The notes below the pieces were generated by a model that saw only the letters and a program-made list of their open reading frames with translations, had not been told where the DNA came from and ran no database searches. The position numbers and the translations under genes were made by a program. From positions 1 through 64,000 of the forward strand of contig JAGEMR010000087.1 in NCBI GenBank assembly GCA_021030915.1: a DNA stretch of 64,000 bases, in the 5' to 3' direction. The DNA comes from Astrothelium macrocarpum (Eukaryota; Ascomycota; Dothideomycetes; Trypetheliales; Trypetheliaceae). Shown here piece after piece: positions 23,519 through 35,878 of this stretch (position 1 is the stretch's first letter; each line of letters begins with the position of its first letter).

Positions 23519-24739
23519 CTCTTTGAAAGTATAGCGATACCTAAACAATACCAGGTGGATGGAACAAAAAAGAGAGAGAGACTAGACTCCAAATAGCCAA
23601 GTCCATGTCTTATATAGGATGAAAATTTGGAAGAACAAAAAAGGGATGGGGGCAAGGAGAAATGGGCCCAGACGGATAACGGAAAAATGGGGAGAAATGC
23701 GAGTGTGTGGCAACTCCGGAGTAGCGGCTTCTTGGCCGTTGATAGGTGTTCAATTTTCTAGCCCGTAGCGACTTGCGAGAACGAAGTATGGCTTTTCATC
23801 TGAAGGGTATCGAATTCACGCAACCGATTTGTTTGATGCTTAACAGAGATGCAATCCACTATTCCAGATAACCAAATGACGATTGACCAATGTATGTCCT
23901 CGGAGAAAGTATTCTGCAACTGACAGTTACAGCAGACGCGGTAAATTTTTGTTGCCTCGCCAAAGACACAAGCGGTGGAGCCTATATTTAGGAGTATATG
24001 CTTTGTGCCTTATGAAGAGATGTCCTGTAGGAGAAGTGGAAAAACGAGGATGGACGGAGAAGGTGGGTCTGGCCCAGTGCGCATGAACCATACGGTTGGG
24101 CTTTGAGGTTTACTCCATGTAGCGCCGGCCCTTCTCGTCCTTCATTCGAGAAATTTCGGTTTGGTTGGTGATGAATCGGACACAACAATTAAGCGAGCGA
24201 GACCGCGGGCCACTGGGTGCCCATTCCTGCTTGTAGCACACACTTGTGACACTGATCGTGATTAGTACAATTGAATTCCCGGTGTGACTTATTCTTGGCG
24301 ACTCGTATGATGGCTTGGAGGTCAAAATTCGGGCAAAAAAGTTTTTGACTGTTTTACGGCAGAAGGGAGATGTCTCCAACAGTTCCAAGGAAGTTATGCC
24401 AATGGTCAGGAGGGGTTACCAAGCACTATCCCATTAAGCTCGCCGCACCTGAGGCACAAATGGGATCCTTGTCACAGATGCACCATACACAAACTGACAT
24501 CATTCGCGCCTCTGGCTGAGTTTCCCACAATGCTTGCTATCAATATTACACGCCCTCGAGCATACGCTTTGAGAATTTACTGCATGGCGTCAGAAACCAA
24601 GACTTGCGACGTCTGCTCGCTATTCTCGCTATTTTATACTGACCAATGATATGGACATGAACTCGCAATCGAAGGAAGAGGTCCATCCGTTGATTGATGT
24701 TCATATTGCCAGCGGCCTCGATTCCCTACGGTTTATATT
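23519..24739. other. intergenic region between the secreted-protein and phosphatase genes
   Basis: Contains the promoter of the secreted-protein gene and the 3' flank of the phosphatase gene. No supported coding region. Confidence 0.4.
23609..23616 (-). promoter_or_regulatory. TATA box of the secreted-protein gene
   Basis: TATATAAG on the minus strand, about 90 bp upstream of the start codon at 23518. Confidence 0.5.
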
Positions 24740-26072
24740 TTATTCTAGCTTCGGAGCCTTTACCACTGGCTCCTGCACAGGTTCTTGCTCCACACTTTCC
24801 GTTCCAGCAAACTGATCAAATGTGCCATACCTTTCAGCCCACTGACCCCTTAATACCTCATATAAGAAGTGGAACTGGGCCTCCCCTTGAACCATCATCA
24901 TTCTTTGCTTTCGTAACTCATCAACCGTTTCTGATATTACGTCTTCATCCTCTGGAACGTCGTCGAAGGCGCCGTAAGATAACTCATTAGTCAAATGATC
25001 CAAGGCAATGAAGGTGCCCGATCGACCAACACCAGCGGAGCAATGGACAATACGGCGATTGTGTCTTGATTCGGAGTTTTCGTTGGTATCGTTGGAGCTA
25101 CTATCATTGAGCTCCGCGGACACTTTTATAAGTTCCAAAAGTGCGGCTCTATCCTCGCCTTCTGGGACCAAAAAATCTGGCCATCCGCTGAAGAGAAGGT
25201 GCCATACCGTCTTACTTTCCTCGCCAAAATGTAGCTTCATTTTTCTAATTGTTGATCGTGTCTTTGCATCCTCGTTGATTTCTAGCAACGTGATGGAGCC
25301 GATGAGATCGTCTTCGAATTCATCATGATCGTTGATGGCAATGGTCGGATTTGACAGATCGAGGGGGAAGTATTGAAAGCATTTTTCTTTACCTGCTTCG
25401 TGTGTCTGGGTCAGCATTACAATCACGGCAACGGAGCCGGTCTCGTGCCATATCATACGCCAGATATGGCTAGATGATGCTTCTTTAGGACCCTAGGAGC
25501 AGAACGCATCAGCGCAGCATATCAAATGGAATGAATTTGGCATACTTGCGTGGCAATGTAATGGCTGGTACGACCTGTTCGCTTACTATGTAAAACGATT
25601 GGGGAAGCATTTATGTAGTCGCTGTGCCCTTCCGGAACTTTGAGGCGTATACGGTTGTTGAGAAATGGGTCGACGTTCAAATATCGGTTTCGTTGAGAAA
25701 CGTCTTCCCCGGATACTCTTGCCCATTGCGACGCTGGTTCTGTTGTCTGCAGCCCCTGGGCAAGTCTGTTGCGTTGCTGCCATTCAAGGTCGATGAAGGT
25801 TGTGTGGATTTCTGCGGTCTGTTAGCTAATCCGCATGCATCCAACGGGAATCCCTTTGGATGATAGTATGACAACCTGCCTGTTTTGGTTTGTCGTAAGA
25901 ATGCCGGTGGCTGTGGTGGCTGTGGTGGCTGTTCAACCCGTTCTGGAGAAAGCTCTGCTGGAGGCGTTGACGCTGTAGGTGCTGCGTCTGCGGAAGCTCG
26001 ACTCATGGGAGAACCAGACCGGGATCGTTTTGAAGCCGGACTAGCTGTTCTTGAGGTAGATCCTGCATTCAT
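24740..26072 (-). CDS. classical protein tyrosine phosphatase, 403 aa
   Basis: Minus-strand exons 25880-26072, 25546-25811 and 24740-25492 give a continuous frame. Family landmarks appear in order: LEWQQRNRLAQGLQ, RNRYLNVDPFLNNRIRLKVP with GHSDYINAS (phosphotyrosine-recognition region), YIATQGPKE, the WPD loop (SGWPDFLVP, near residue 257) and the catalytic P-loop HCSAGVGRSGTF (nucleophile Cys near 303). The enzyme removes phosphate from tyrosine; Pyp-type fungal relatives act on MAP kinases. The N-terminal 64 residues are Ser/Pro-rich, including a QPPQPPQPP run. The first intron (25812-25879) appears to begin with GC (CAG|GCAGGT) rather than GT. Only that choice keeps phase and gives the expected KTEIHTTF junction. 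The second intron (53 bp) is standard. Confidence 0.88.
25906..25932 (+). repeat. GGTGGCTGT nonanucleotide repeat
   Basis: Three tandem 9-bp units. Antisense to the plus strand they encode the Gln-Pro-Pro run of the phosphatase N-terminus. Confidence 0.8.
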
Positions 26073-27921
26073 TTGATCTCCTAGTTGCCGGCTAGCGGCT
26101 TTGCGCCGCAGGGCACGGAGGTGATGCAGGTTGGGCAACCCTATCTGCAGCTGCTTCGAGGTACAAGGGCCAAAGACAAAGTAACGGCGCTGAAAGGTCA
26201 GCGAAGTCCCTAACAATTTGCCACTTCTTCGCCAGCAAAATATGATGGTAGCCACAGCGCCGAAAAGTCTCAAATATGGGAGATCTTTGAGCAACTTCGA
26301 AGTACACCGGGGTCCGGTATAAAATCGACGCGTGATGAATGACGAGTCTGTGAAAGGGGCCAAGATCACAGAACGACAGATGAGTCGTGGGATCAGACGC
26401 GTATCGAGGGCCACGCGACCGCTTTGGTGGATGATAAGAGTCGGAAATAGCTTGAAACGCCAAAAAGATTACCTTTCAGGGAAGGTTGCACATTTCAAAG
26501 AAGATACAACTTTTGGTCCCGCAAGCGGTTTCCAGCCAAGCAGCGAAAGATAAAAAAGCAAAGACTGAAGAACAGGAAGAGACACGTGCCCGAAACTGGA
26601 AGGAAGTTGGTGTAGGTATCAGCGTATTAGGGTAGAATGCGCCGATCGCTGTGAATCTGTGAAATATCTATAGAGTCTGAGCATGAAAAGAAACTAGAGA
26701 GTACGCAAAAAATTTCCTCAGAAGGTAACTCACGGTTTACGCGCCGGCATTGCGTTTGCTCGGCAGTCTGACAAAACCATAAATAGATCAAGCACGCGAC
26801 GGTCTGGATTGTCCATGTTGACCCCTTGTCGAGAGGGTCTCAGGTTGCATCATCGACGTCCGTGAAACATCGTTTCAAACTTCGTGGGATGAAAATCAGT
26901 ACCTCTAACTCGGTGCATGCGCCCACCTTGTCTGAGAAACCACACTTCTATTCTACCCGACTGCACAATCCACACACTGCGCCCGTTTGAGACATCCTTT
27001 TTTGGGGATTGCCCAGGGACCATGAGGCTTATATGGCTTCAGATGGCAGAAGTATGCTAATTCCCAAGACCTGTTCGGCGCGAAATGCTGATTTTCTATA
27101 GAATTTCCTAACTGGCCGTGTAAGTGACACTCATTAGAGCCTTTCCTATGCTGATACGGAAGCTCTCCAGCTACTGCGGAGTCCCACCTTCCACAAAGCC
27201 GTTCGATTTTTTCAAAGAAAAGTATATCGCCTTTACTACGGCAAACCACCGGAAGAGATGGGAGGTACAAGAATGGATGAGCCTGGCTTTCTCCAACATT
27301 TCAGAGATGAACTACGACACCAGATAAGAGGAGACCAACGGAAAAGATAAGAGAAAGTCGTAACACATGCCATTTTTGGTCTGATCTCTGTTTCGGTGCA
27401 TGAGCAAGGCGCAATCGGATAGCACGTCCAGAATTCTGAGGGTTTTGTTGAAGTATATGGCATCACGCAAACACGATACAGCAAGCAGCATGAGGGTACA
27501 TCTGGTGGTTCACAGATGTATTCATCCTTTTTCTACCTGAAACATGCATGTGGCGTGGATATCATCAAATGCGAGAGTACGGACCATTGAGGAAATTGGA
27601 TCAGCGATGCTCGTCCATCAATTGCCAAGTTCTGCGCCGCTTTCCCAGCAATGGAAAGGAAACGCAAAGTGAATTAAGGCTTACAGTTGAACTGATTTGA
27701 ATGTACATACGTCGCTAATTTCGTGCTTTCCATTTTTGAAAAGCAGAGGGGTAATAGCCCTTAACAAAGGTAACTCGAATATTTAAGGCAGCCTTGGCTG
27801 TGAGTCGCAAGATTCGTCTGCCATGGACAAATCTTTTTCGACCGGGTTCGAACCTGTACATAAGCGCAATTTCTCAATCATCAACCCACAAATACCAGCG
27901 TCCTCGAAAACAACGCCTCCG
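26073..27921. other. 1.85-kb intergenic region
   Basis: Carries the phosphatase promoter (right of 26072) and the 3' flank of the FHA gene. Small frames occur but none is convincing. Confidence 0.4.
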
Positions 27922-29190
27922 TCAACCCTCCTTCGGCGGCAACATAATCACGTACTCCCGCTCACTACTCCCCAACTTTATCAGATCCCCACTCCTCAAC
28001 TCCACATATCGCCGCCCCTCTACCTTGTTCCCATTCAACCACGTGCCATTCGCGCTCTCCAAATCCAACAAATACGGCCGCACCCCGGGTCTCGCCTCGC
28101 CACCCTTCCCGGTCTTCGTCGTATGCCGAAACTGCACCACAGCGTGCTGCCCGCTGATGCTCGGATGCGCAGCCACCACATCCACCACCTTCGTCTCCCG
28201 GCCCAGCAACCACACGCTCCGCGCCGCGAGCTCCACCGTCTCCAGCACGTCCGCGCCCTTGAACACGAACAGCCGCCAGGCCTGCGCCGCCGCGGGTTTG
28301 CGCGCTTCCGCTGGCTCGTTGTATTTCAGCACGATGTCGGTCCCCGCGACGAGGTTGGTCTCGCGCGCGAGCAGGCCTGTCGGGTTGTAGTTGGGCTTTT
28401 CTTTGGGGACCGGCTTGTCGTTGGGGGGCGGCGTGAGGCCGGTGCGCGTGAGAGAGTGGAAGGAGTCGAGCTGTGAGGAGAGGGCTTGGCGGGAGCGGCG
28501 GGGTGGAGACGAGGAGCGGTTGCGTGGCTGTCGGGGGGGACTGCGAGATCGATTGCTGCGGCGCCGCTGGTCGCGGTTGTAGCTGCGGTCTTGGCTCCTG
28601 TCTCTGCGCCTATAGCGGTCCCGCGGCCTCTCGTGTGCGCTGTCCGACTTGTGGTCTCTGCTTCTTTCTCTGCGTCTTTCCCTATGTCTGGATCTGTCCC
28701 TGCGTCTATCGTCTGAGATGTCAGAGTTACGGTCCCTGCTCGTACGTCTCCGGCTATATCTGCTGCGATATCTCTCCTCAACACTATCCGAGTCGTATTC
28801 TTTTCTTCGCCTGTATTTCGACCCGTCATCTGAGTCAGCTGGTGACCTGCGACGTCGAGATTTGTAGCCATCCCCCGAGCTCCTATACTTCCTATGGGCA
28901 CGTCTGTCATCTTCTCCGTCAGAACTCAAAGGCCTCCGTTTTCTGAGTCGGGTATCGTCCCTATCAGGCGACAGGCTTCGAGAGTCGCGCTTTCTCCCGT
29001 TGCGGTAAGTATCCATAAAGCGGTCATCTCTGTCAGGACTTGGCGGTCGTCGTCTTCTTTCAACAGATGCTGCTGTAACATCGCGTGCAGAATCTTTCAG
29101 ACTCGTCTGCCTTTCAATGTCAGAAGAATCAGCATAGTCGTGGCGCCGCCGTTTCCTGTGGCGTTCTTCACGCTCGTCTTCAGACCGCAT
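27922..29190 (-). CDS. FHA-domain, Arg/Ser-rich splicing factor (SNIP1/Pml1-like), 422 aa
   Basis: Single exon. Residues 1-240 are an Arg/Ser/Asp-rich low-complexity region with many SR, RD and RS pairs, as in nuclear splicing factors. The C-terminal 120 residues form a forkhead-associated domain: SVWLLGRE, HPSISGQHAVVQFR, then LLDLESANGTWLNGNKVE and RSGDLIKLG, which bear the conserved Gly-Arg, Ser-x-x-His and Asn-Gly residues of the phosphothreonine pocket. The architecture is that of SNIP1 in animals and Pml1 in yeast, a subunit of the RES complex for pre-mRNA retention and splicing. The ATG at 29190 is the first usable start; the open frame extends 42 codons upstream without another ATG. 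Confidence 0.85.
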   Translation of the reverse strand: MRSEDEREERHRKRRRHDYADSSDIERQTSLKDSARDVTAASVERRRRPPSPDRDDRFMDTYRNGRKRDSRSLSPDRDDTRLRKRRPLSSDGEDDRRAHRKYRSSGDGYKSRRRRSPADSDDGSKYRRRKEYDSDSVEERYRSRYSRRRTSRDRNSDISDDRRRDRSRHRERRRERSRDHKSDSAHERPRDRYRRRDRSQDRSYNRDQRRRSNRSRSPPRQPRNRSSSPPRRSRQALSSQLDSFHSLTRTGLTPPPNDKPVPKEKPNYNPTGLLARETNLVAGTDIVLKYNEPAEARKPAAAQAWRLFVFKGADVLETVELAARSVWLLGRETKVVDVVAAHPSISGQHAVVQFRHTTKTGKGGEARPGVRPYLLDLESANGTWLNGNKVEGRRYVELRSGDLIKLGSSEREYVIMLPPKEG

Positions 29191-30075
29191 ACCTGGCGGA
29201 TTGATGCAAGGTAATTGACTGCGGTGTAGGATGCGTGGCTGGGCAGTGTGCACTTCTAAGCTTTGGCGCAGTTTGTTGGCTAGGAGGGCCTGACCGCCTG
29301 CAAATCGCTCCCTCACCAGCCACTTGCACCACCACCACCACCACCGCTACTCTCCTCTACGACCCCTCACCCCTCTCCACCCCTCCATCGTAATTATGCC
29401 GCGCGCATGCAAGACATTGACCGTCTAGGCATCTGGGCCTCTAGGCGCTCATTAATGCATTTGCGCGACTTTGCATCTTGCGACGGCCGGAGAAGCACTG
29501 TTGGCGTGATATTGCACTCAGGCAATTTGGCCCCAACTGCAATTAAAAGACGCGACCGCATCGGCCAGCGGTTAACATCCATCGCAGACTGGCCGGAGAT
29601 CACTCATTTCCCCTTTGCCGCGGTCGCAAAGCAGGATCGGATCTGCTCATCGTCTCAGGTGGAAGCTCAGACTGTGGTTTTGGACGATGCTAATCCAGTC
29701 GTCTCAGCCGCATGCTACCCACCATGGTGCACTACCAGCGAGCGCCATGGAGACGCATCGGCCTTACCCCATCTGCGACTTTCCTGCAGATGATTGCTTT
29801 TCCGAACATGGTTTGCGGCTGCTCGCTCGTCCTGCCTATTCGTTGCCCGCCTTTCAATTGCGGTGACAAGGCGCGGACGCGTTGGCTTGTTGCCGTTCTT
29901 AGCTTCATTGCGGCGCAGCCTGCACCATCTAACCCACTTCCTGCACTCTCGACATTGTAGATGAATAATTTCCGATTCTGTCCCTCATTTTCTTCATTTT
30001 ACCGTCAATCCTTCTTTCGTCTTCGTCTTTCTTTTTTCGCTTTTCAAAACTTCTTCGTGATGTACATGTACCACA
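29191..30075. promoter_or_regulatory. divergent promoter region of the FHA and coiled-coil genes
   Basis: 885 bp between two divergent start codons. It contains a CCA trinucleotide repeat near 29323-29346 and a pyrimidine-rich tract at 29985-30055, common just upstream of fungal starts. No gene is seen. Confidence 0.4.
29323..29346 (+). repeat. (CCA)n microsatellite
   Basis: About seven CAC/CCA units upstream of the FHA gene. Confidence 0.8.
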
Positions 30076-33000
30076 ATGGCCTCCAAGTTTTTCACTTGGA
30101 CTAAAGGTGAACGACGCAATGCTGCCGAGCACTACCGTATTGGTGGCCTGGTACCCGCGTCGGACGACGCGTTCGAAAGTGCTGTCCCAACTGAATCTCC
30201 AAGCAGGAGCAGCTTCACCAGAATAGTAAGTGGACACAACCTTTCGGAAACATTTACGGCCTTGCGAGGAAATCAGCATCCCGAACCACTGTCACTTCGG
30301 GGGTCGAGCTTCAGAAAACTAGGAATCCGAGTCAATGGTTGCAAGCTCCGTACTGATCATGCATTCGACAGAGGTCGCCAAAACTAGGTCGCAAGCCTAA
30401 ACCTCTTACCGTCGTTCCTCCGCAGGATCCTACTTCAATGCCACCCGTCTTGCCTAGCTCCCTTGCCCTACAGGATGCTGCGGTAAACTCTGCAACGAAC
30501 CTCTTGGCAGTTGTGAATGACATCCTTTGGTCCCCCCCTTTATCCGCCTCTGGTGTGCCTCGCTCTCCATTCTTCCCTTCTTTGCCAAATGGTAGGCCTC
30601 GATCGCATACCGCACCACCGACACCTGGTCACGAGACAAATCAGATCGCTGAACTTCCCGGATCCCTCCTACAAGAAAATGAGGGTTATCCCGCCTATCA
30701 TACGCCTGGAGATAAGGACAAGCTTGGATCAGAACACGCACCTCTGAGGCTCTCAGTTGGAGCTGATATTGAGAGACCCCGTACAAGTCCTCGAGAAAGC
30801 GGGAATACATTTCATCATAAAAGGAGTGTAAGCGAAAACAGCGCCAGGACAAAAAATCACCGTAAGCAGGATAGCGAACCTGTACTGCCGATTCAAAGAA
30901 ACCTTCCAGAGTCAAATCAATATTTGCGACCCGACGTACCAGAAACAATTTGCAGTAGATCGAGCAGGATTTCAGAGTCAGGTTCGCCTCATCATAATCT
31001 ATCATTAAGCGAGCAGTCTATGCCGCTTAAACGGATTGATTCTGAGGAGAAAGAAACGGTTCGGGTAAGTAATATCGTCATCTCAGCTAGCGAGATATCT
31101 GATTTTGTCTTTTTTTGAAATCTCAAATTATGAACCACTAGCTAATGCAGTAACTATCTTAGATCCTGGAACAGACATCATATTTCAATCAGCCAAATGA
31201 TTTTGCAGCGATTATTGCAGATCGAGATCGCACTATTACTCTACTTACTGTGCAACTCACAGATTTGCGAAGGTCTCATGATGCGTATATTGCTAGCCTA
31301 AATCAGGCGCATGATAAAGAACTTGACACACTCAGATTATATGCAAATTGTCTTGAGGGACAACAAAGTCTGGCTACAGAGGCGCCCACCGAAAATGCTG
31401 ATCAAGGTCGGTCAACCTAGAGAATCGACTGCCCTTTGCTGGAATATTTTCGTACTGATCTCTTCACCAGGAAAATTGCGTGTTAGAACAGCACTCAATT
31501 CCTCCCAGCTTTCCGTCCCAAGTGGCGAAGGCCAATCTGCAACGAGTGGGTCAAGTTATCAATCAGCTTTCGATGAGCAAAAACGGGCGTCGCAAGAGAT
31601 GGCTGAGGAGCTAGAGAAATTAAAGCGAAAGTTAAGCTCGGCTCATAGGCGTGACGCAGAAGCGGATGCCGTCCGAAAAGAACGTTACTTTCTCCGCGAA
31701 GCTGTAAAATCAAAGCAGCAACACGTGGAGGTCCTCATGACGAAGCTTGCGAAAGCACAAATGAAAGAGAGAGCCGTGAACAACACCGCGGACGCGTTCG
31801 AGGCTCGCCTAGAGATGGCAAATGCCCAAAAGAATGATGTCCTTGAAGAAAACCATGAACTTCGGCAGGCTGCCTTGAATCTGCACAACAGAGAACGTAT
31901 CATGAAGCAAGAACTATCAAACGTTTACCAACAGTGGCACGATTCAGAAACCGAAATGCGCACTCACATTCAGGAAACAGAAAAACGGGCTAGTGATCTT
32001 GAAGGAGCACTTCGAACACTTCAATCAAACCACAACAATGAACCAATACTAGTCGAGCTCAATAAACACATTCAACGACTGGAAGAGGAAGAAAACGATC
32101 GCAGTAAATACGTTCTTCGTTTAGAGCAACAGCTCCGTCAGTGTCGCTTCCAGGTTGATAATATGCATCTTCCACAAAGTCTTCAACCCACTACAGGAGG
32201 AACTTCATCGAAACGGAGAGATAGCGTCAAGCAAGATGGCACTGAGCTATTGGTAGCAAGCCAAACCAGAGTCTCTGAATTGACTCGTGCGCTTGGAGAG
32301 CGGGATGCGTCTATCAAATCGTTAGAAACTGAACGTGAGAAGATTACAGCCCTGCTCCACTCCGAAATCCGCGCCAAAGCCCGCAATGGTCCCGAGCAAG
32401 TACATCCAGCAAACTCGGCTCTGAGCACCAACATGGACGTTGGTCAAACTTTGATAGATGTCCAGACAAAAGCACGCGCTTCGCTCACGCCTCCTGAGAC
32501 TAAGTGGGAAGAGGCGACAGACCCAGCCGAACGCATTGCCCAATTAGAGAGCGAAATCGAGTATCATGTCAAGGATATTGTTCTCTACAAGCTTGATGTG
32601 AAGGGATACAAAAAGGATATCAAGCGCGCAAATGCAAAACTTCAGCGACTCCAAGGATTATCCTCTACAAGCAGTCCAAATCCTAGCTCAATCTCCGACT
32701 CTCATCGCACCAGCTCTATACCGCCCATTTCTGCATCATCTCAAACCCAGCCACTTCCAGACTGGCCAGAGCCTTCGAAGGTCACTGGACTTGGCATAAT
32801 AACCCCGGAGCTGAGCACACATCACCCCCCTCGAAAAGATTCATTACTACCACCTGCAAATCCTCGAAGTGGCTCGTCGTTGAATGACTCTCAGGTTCCG
32901 GTACAGGCAGCTAAGAAAGCCTTCAATCGCACGCCGTCAGGTTCTCCCTCGATTTCTCCTCAACCGAGAACACCCTCGACCAAGAATAAAAGACTACCCC

Positions 33001-33485
33001 ATACTCCATTAACGCCGCCGGCTAGCAAAAGCCCTTGTCGAGGAAGATCGGATGAGGATGTGCCAGTGCTATTAGAATCCTCGGAAATGCCTAGCAAAGG
33101 TCTCGGAATTCAGGGCACTATGAATGCTCATGCCGATGCAACTACCTCTATAAAACCTGCAGATCTGAGGCAAGCCATCGCTGCTGCCACGGAAACCGAT
33201 GCACTTCAACGTACAGATCGCTCACTGAGCGAATCTGTCGTCCAAGCGCTTTCGGGCAGCCCTGTTGGTAAAGGCTCGCTGTCGTTGTTTCCACACCAGA
33301 GTGTCAGTCACGCAACTGGCGCCACGCTAGTAGGTGGAAAGAAGAGTTTCCAGAAACTCACTGGAAGAAGATCGAAGAGCGCAACTGCGGCTATGCCGAC
33401 GCTAAACACCTCTGAGGGAAAGAAGGTAGAAGGTGCGTCAAAGGATGGTGAGAAGGTTGACAGTGGAGTTGAAGTTCGGAAATGA
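30076..33485 (+). CDS. large coiled-coil protein, about 1033 aa
   Basis: Exons 30076-30225, 30372-31064, 31163-31406 and 31471-33485 keep phase. The N-terminus (MASKFFTWTKGERRNAAEHY) is followed by about 200 residues of Ser/Pro-rich sequence. A long heptad-rich coiled coil (about residues 280-620, e.g. EELEKLKRKLSSAHRRDAEA) comes next, and then a disordered Ser/Pro/Thr tail to the end.
Such proteins are usually cytoskeletal or septal scaffolds; I cannot assign a specific family. The first intron is uncertain: a 146-bp intron ending at 30371 is the simplest in-phase solution, but a small extra exon near 30277-30330 is possible. It is divergent from the FHA gene and convergent with the permease gene. 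Confidence 0.78.
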
Positions 33486-33821
33486 ACCTGCTATTTCTTG
33501 AATGTTGCAACCTTTTTTTTAACATACCCCAAACTTTTGTTTTCATATGGATGCGACGGAAACACAATGACGTTTGCTATGATACCAGTTATTCCGCCTT
33601 TGTTCATTTTTCCAAGCATGCTTTCAAGCGTTGCGCTGTAACACAACATTACGATTCTATGATGATACCACGTTTTAGCATTCGGATAGGCACATACATG
33701 TCATGATGAAATATATCCAAGTTCAATCAGGAAAGAATCTTACTATTACAGTGAATGAATTCCATGATACAGCTAACCAACAGTTCAACATATTTATCTC
33801 TGCTTGAAGCTTTGGGTTTCT
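33486..33821. terminator. convergent 3' region of the coiled-coil and permease genes
   Basis: 336 bp between two stop codons on opposite strands, moderately AT-rich. It must contain both polyadenylation regions. Confidence 0.4.
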
Positions 33822-35878
33822 CTAAGGCAACTTTCCCTCCTTCTCTACTTCCTCCAATACGCCCGTTTCATCAATCGGAATTCCGGCCCTCTCCGCCTCG
33901 ATCTGCCTGATCGGGCCTGTGAACCACTTTCGTGCCCACAAAAACCAACTCCCGAACGCGCCCAGCGCCACAATCCCCACTGCGACCGGTGTATAATTGA
34001 GCGTTTGGCTATCGACCGGATTCGTCGTTGGCAGGCAAAACACGATTGTAATAAACCCTACCCAGAGACAAGCAACCACGCCAACGGGGCGACTTGCCAC
34101 GCCGAGATTAAATGGTCCCTTCTTGAAATTCTCTGGCCAGATCACTGAAATCACAATTGGAGTTGCATAACTTAGATATAATCCAATGGTCGCAATGCTC
34201 GTTGCAGCAGAAAAAGCAACCTCTGAACCCAATGACGGCAATGAGAGACAGAACGCCAGAAACGCCGCAAGCCAGATGGTACGAATTGGAGCACGGAAGC
34301 GAGCATCGACCTTGTCAAAAAACCGCGGCAGCGCGCCATCGCGAGAAAACGCAAACATCATACGCGAGTTGGACGTCAAGCTGAACAGGCCACAATGCCA
34401 AACGCACAGCATAATCAGCGTCATCAGCACAATCGCCCCATTCTCCCCAAACACATCCACCAGGATCTGCAACACCGGTTGTTCGTACGGCGAGTTGAGC
34501 GTCGTCTCAAAGTCCTGGATAGAGAACAGCAAGCACAGCAGCAGGAAAAACCCAAACACCGCCGAACAGCCAATCGACGTCAGCACGCCGATCGGCGCGC
34601 TCCACGACGCATTCCGCGTCTCCTCCGACAGATGCGCCGACGCATCAAACCCCGTGATCGTATACTGGCTCAGCAGGATCCCACAAATCGCCACATACGC
34701 GGGCGACGCGCGCACCGACCAGCCCTCCACGCCGGCAGCGGCGCCCGTGCCGTCGTAGAAGTGCTGGAACACGTCCGCTGCGGACTGGTGCGTGGGCGCG
34801 GCGGCGACGACGGCGATGGCGAGGCTCGCGACGCCGAGCGAGTGCAGCGTGATGGAGGTGTTGTTGAGGTATTTTAGCAGGTGCACGCCGAAGCTGTTGA
34901 GCAGGCCGTGGCTGGCGAGTACCGCGATGTAGATGGCGAGCGTTTTGCCGGCGGTGGGTGTGTAGGTGGGGTTTTTGACGGTGGCGGTTGTGGAGATGAG
35001 GCCCGCGAGGCCGAAGGAGATGCCGGTTGTCACGGCGAACTGGGGAGACTTTGGTTAGAAAGATGTGGTCTGGGTGAGTGCTATTTTCCCCCCGGGATGG
35101 GGAAGGGCTTGGTTGTTTACCTGGCCGACAAAGTTGAACCAGCCGGTGATCCAGGAGAAGAAGGCGGCGTGCTCTTTGGGCGCGAGCATGGCAGCCCAGA
35201 AATAGGGACCACCGCTAGTGGGAATTGCGGAGACGATTTCTGCCATACTGAGCCCGACGAAGAAGGTGAAGAAGGCCACGCATATCCAGCCTGTGACCAT
35301 GACTCCGGGGCCTCCTGTGTTGAGCCCATAGCTTTGATAGATTAGCTTGGCGTTCTCTTGTTCCAGGCTGCATCGTTCACTTGCCTGAATAAAGTTGTGA
35401 TGCCCGTTATGACGCTCTAAAAGACAGTAGGATCAGTATGTGCTCTGTACCGATCATTCAAACATAAAAGACATTATAACTTGGAACCACGTCGAGATAT
35501 TCCAGAGACAGTGAGATTAATTATCGTGCGTTCTTTCGCGTTCAGATCATCTCTGTTAATTTTGACCAATCTTTCCCTTATACGTATAATTTTGAGCAGT
35601 TTTAAAAAAAAGTTGTTCATTTTCTCATCTCATAGTGATGTTCCCAAAAAGTAGCTTGTCGCAGAATTGACAATTCTCCTTTTGCAAAATCTGAAACAGG
35701 AAGTAAGAATGATAAAATCAATACTTACTATAATTGAAAAGGAGACACCAAAGTTATGCAGCACGTTCCAATCTCTATTCAATTCCTGCTTGTATCCCAA
35801 CTCTGCCAGTCGGCTTTCATCTTGCACGTCCACCTTGCTACTCCGTCTGATCCCTTCTTCGTCTCGTGGTCTTGACAT
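33822..35878 (-). CDS. amino-acid/choline/GABA-type permease (APC superfamily), 536 aa
   Basis: Minus-strand exons 35729-35878, 35385-35416, 35121-35331 and 33822-35039 are all in phase. The product fits the fungal ACT family: DWNVLHNFGVSFSII as the first helix, TLFSYGLNTGGPGVMVTGWI, FVGLSMAEIVSAIPTSGGPY and GFDASAHLSEETRNAS, with about twelve hydrophobic helices overall. It should carry amino acids, GABA or choline across the plasma membrane by proton symport; the substrate cannot be read from sequence. The second exon is only 32 bp. The second intron (35332-35384) starts GCAAGT, a textbook GC-AG donor. The first intron is unusually long for this region (312 bp). Confidence 0.9.

Noticed and set aside
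27840..27862. GGTTCGAACC sequence resembling a tRNA T-arm
   Set aside because: The flanking bases do not form the five-base T-stem and no acceptor or anticodon arm could be found.
34395..34877. 160-codon plus-strand frame
   Set aside because: Antisense shadow of the GC-rich permease coding exon; Arg/His/Gln-rich composition is typical of such shadows.
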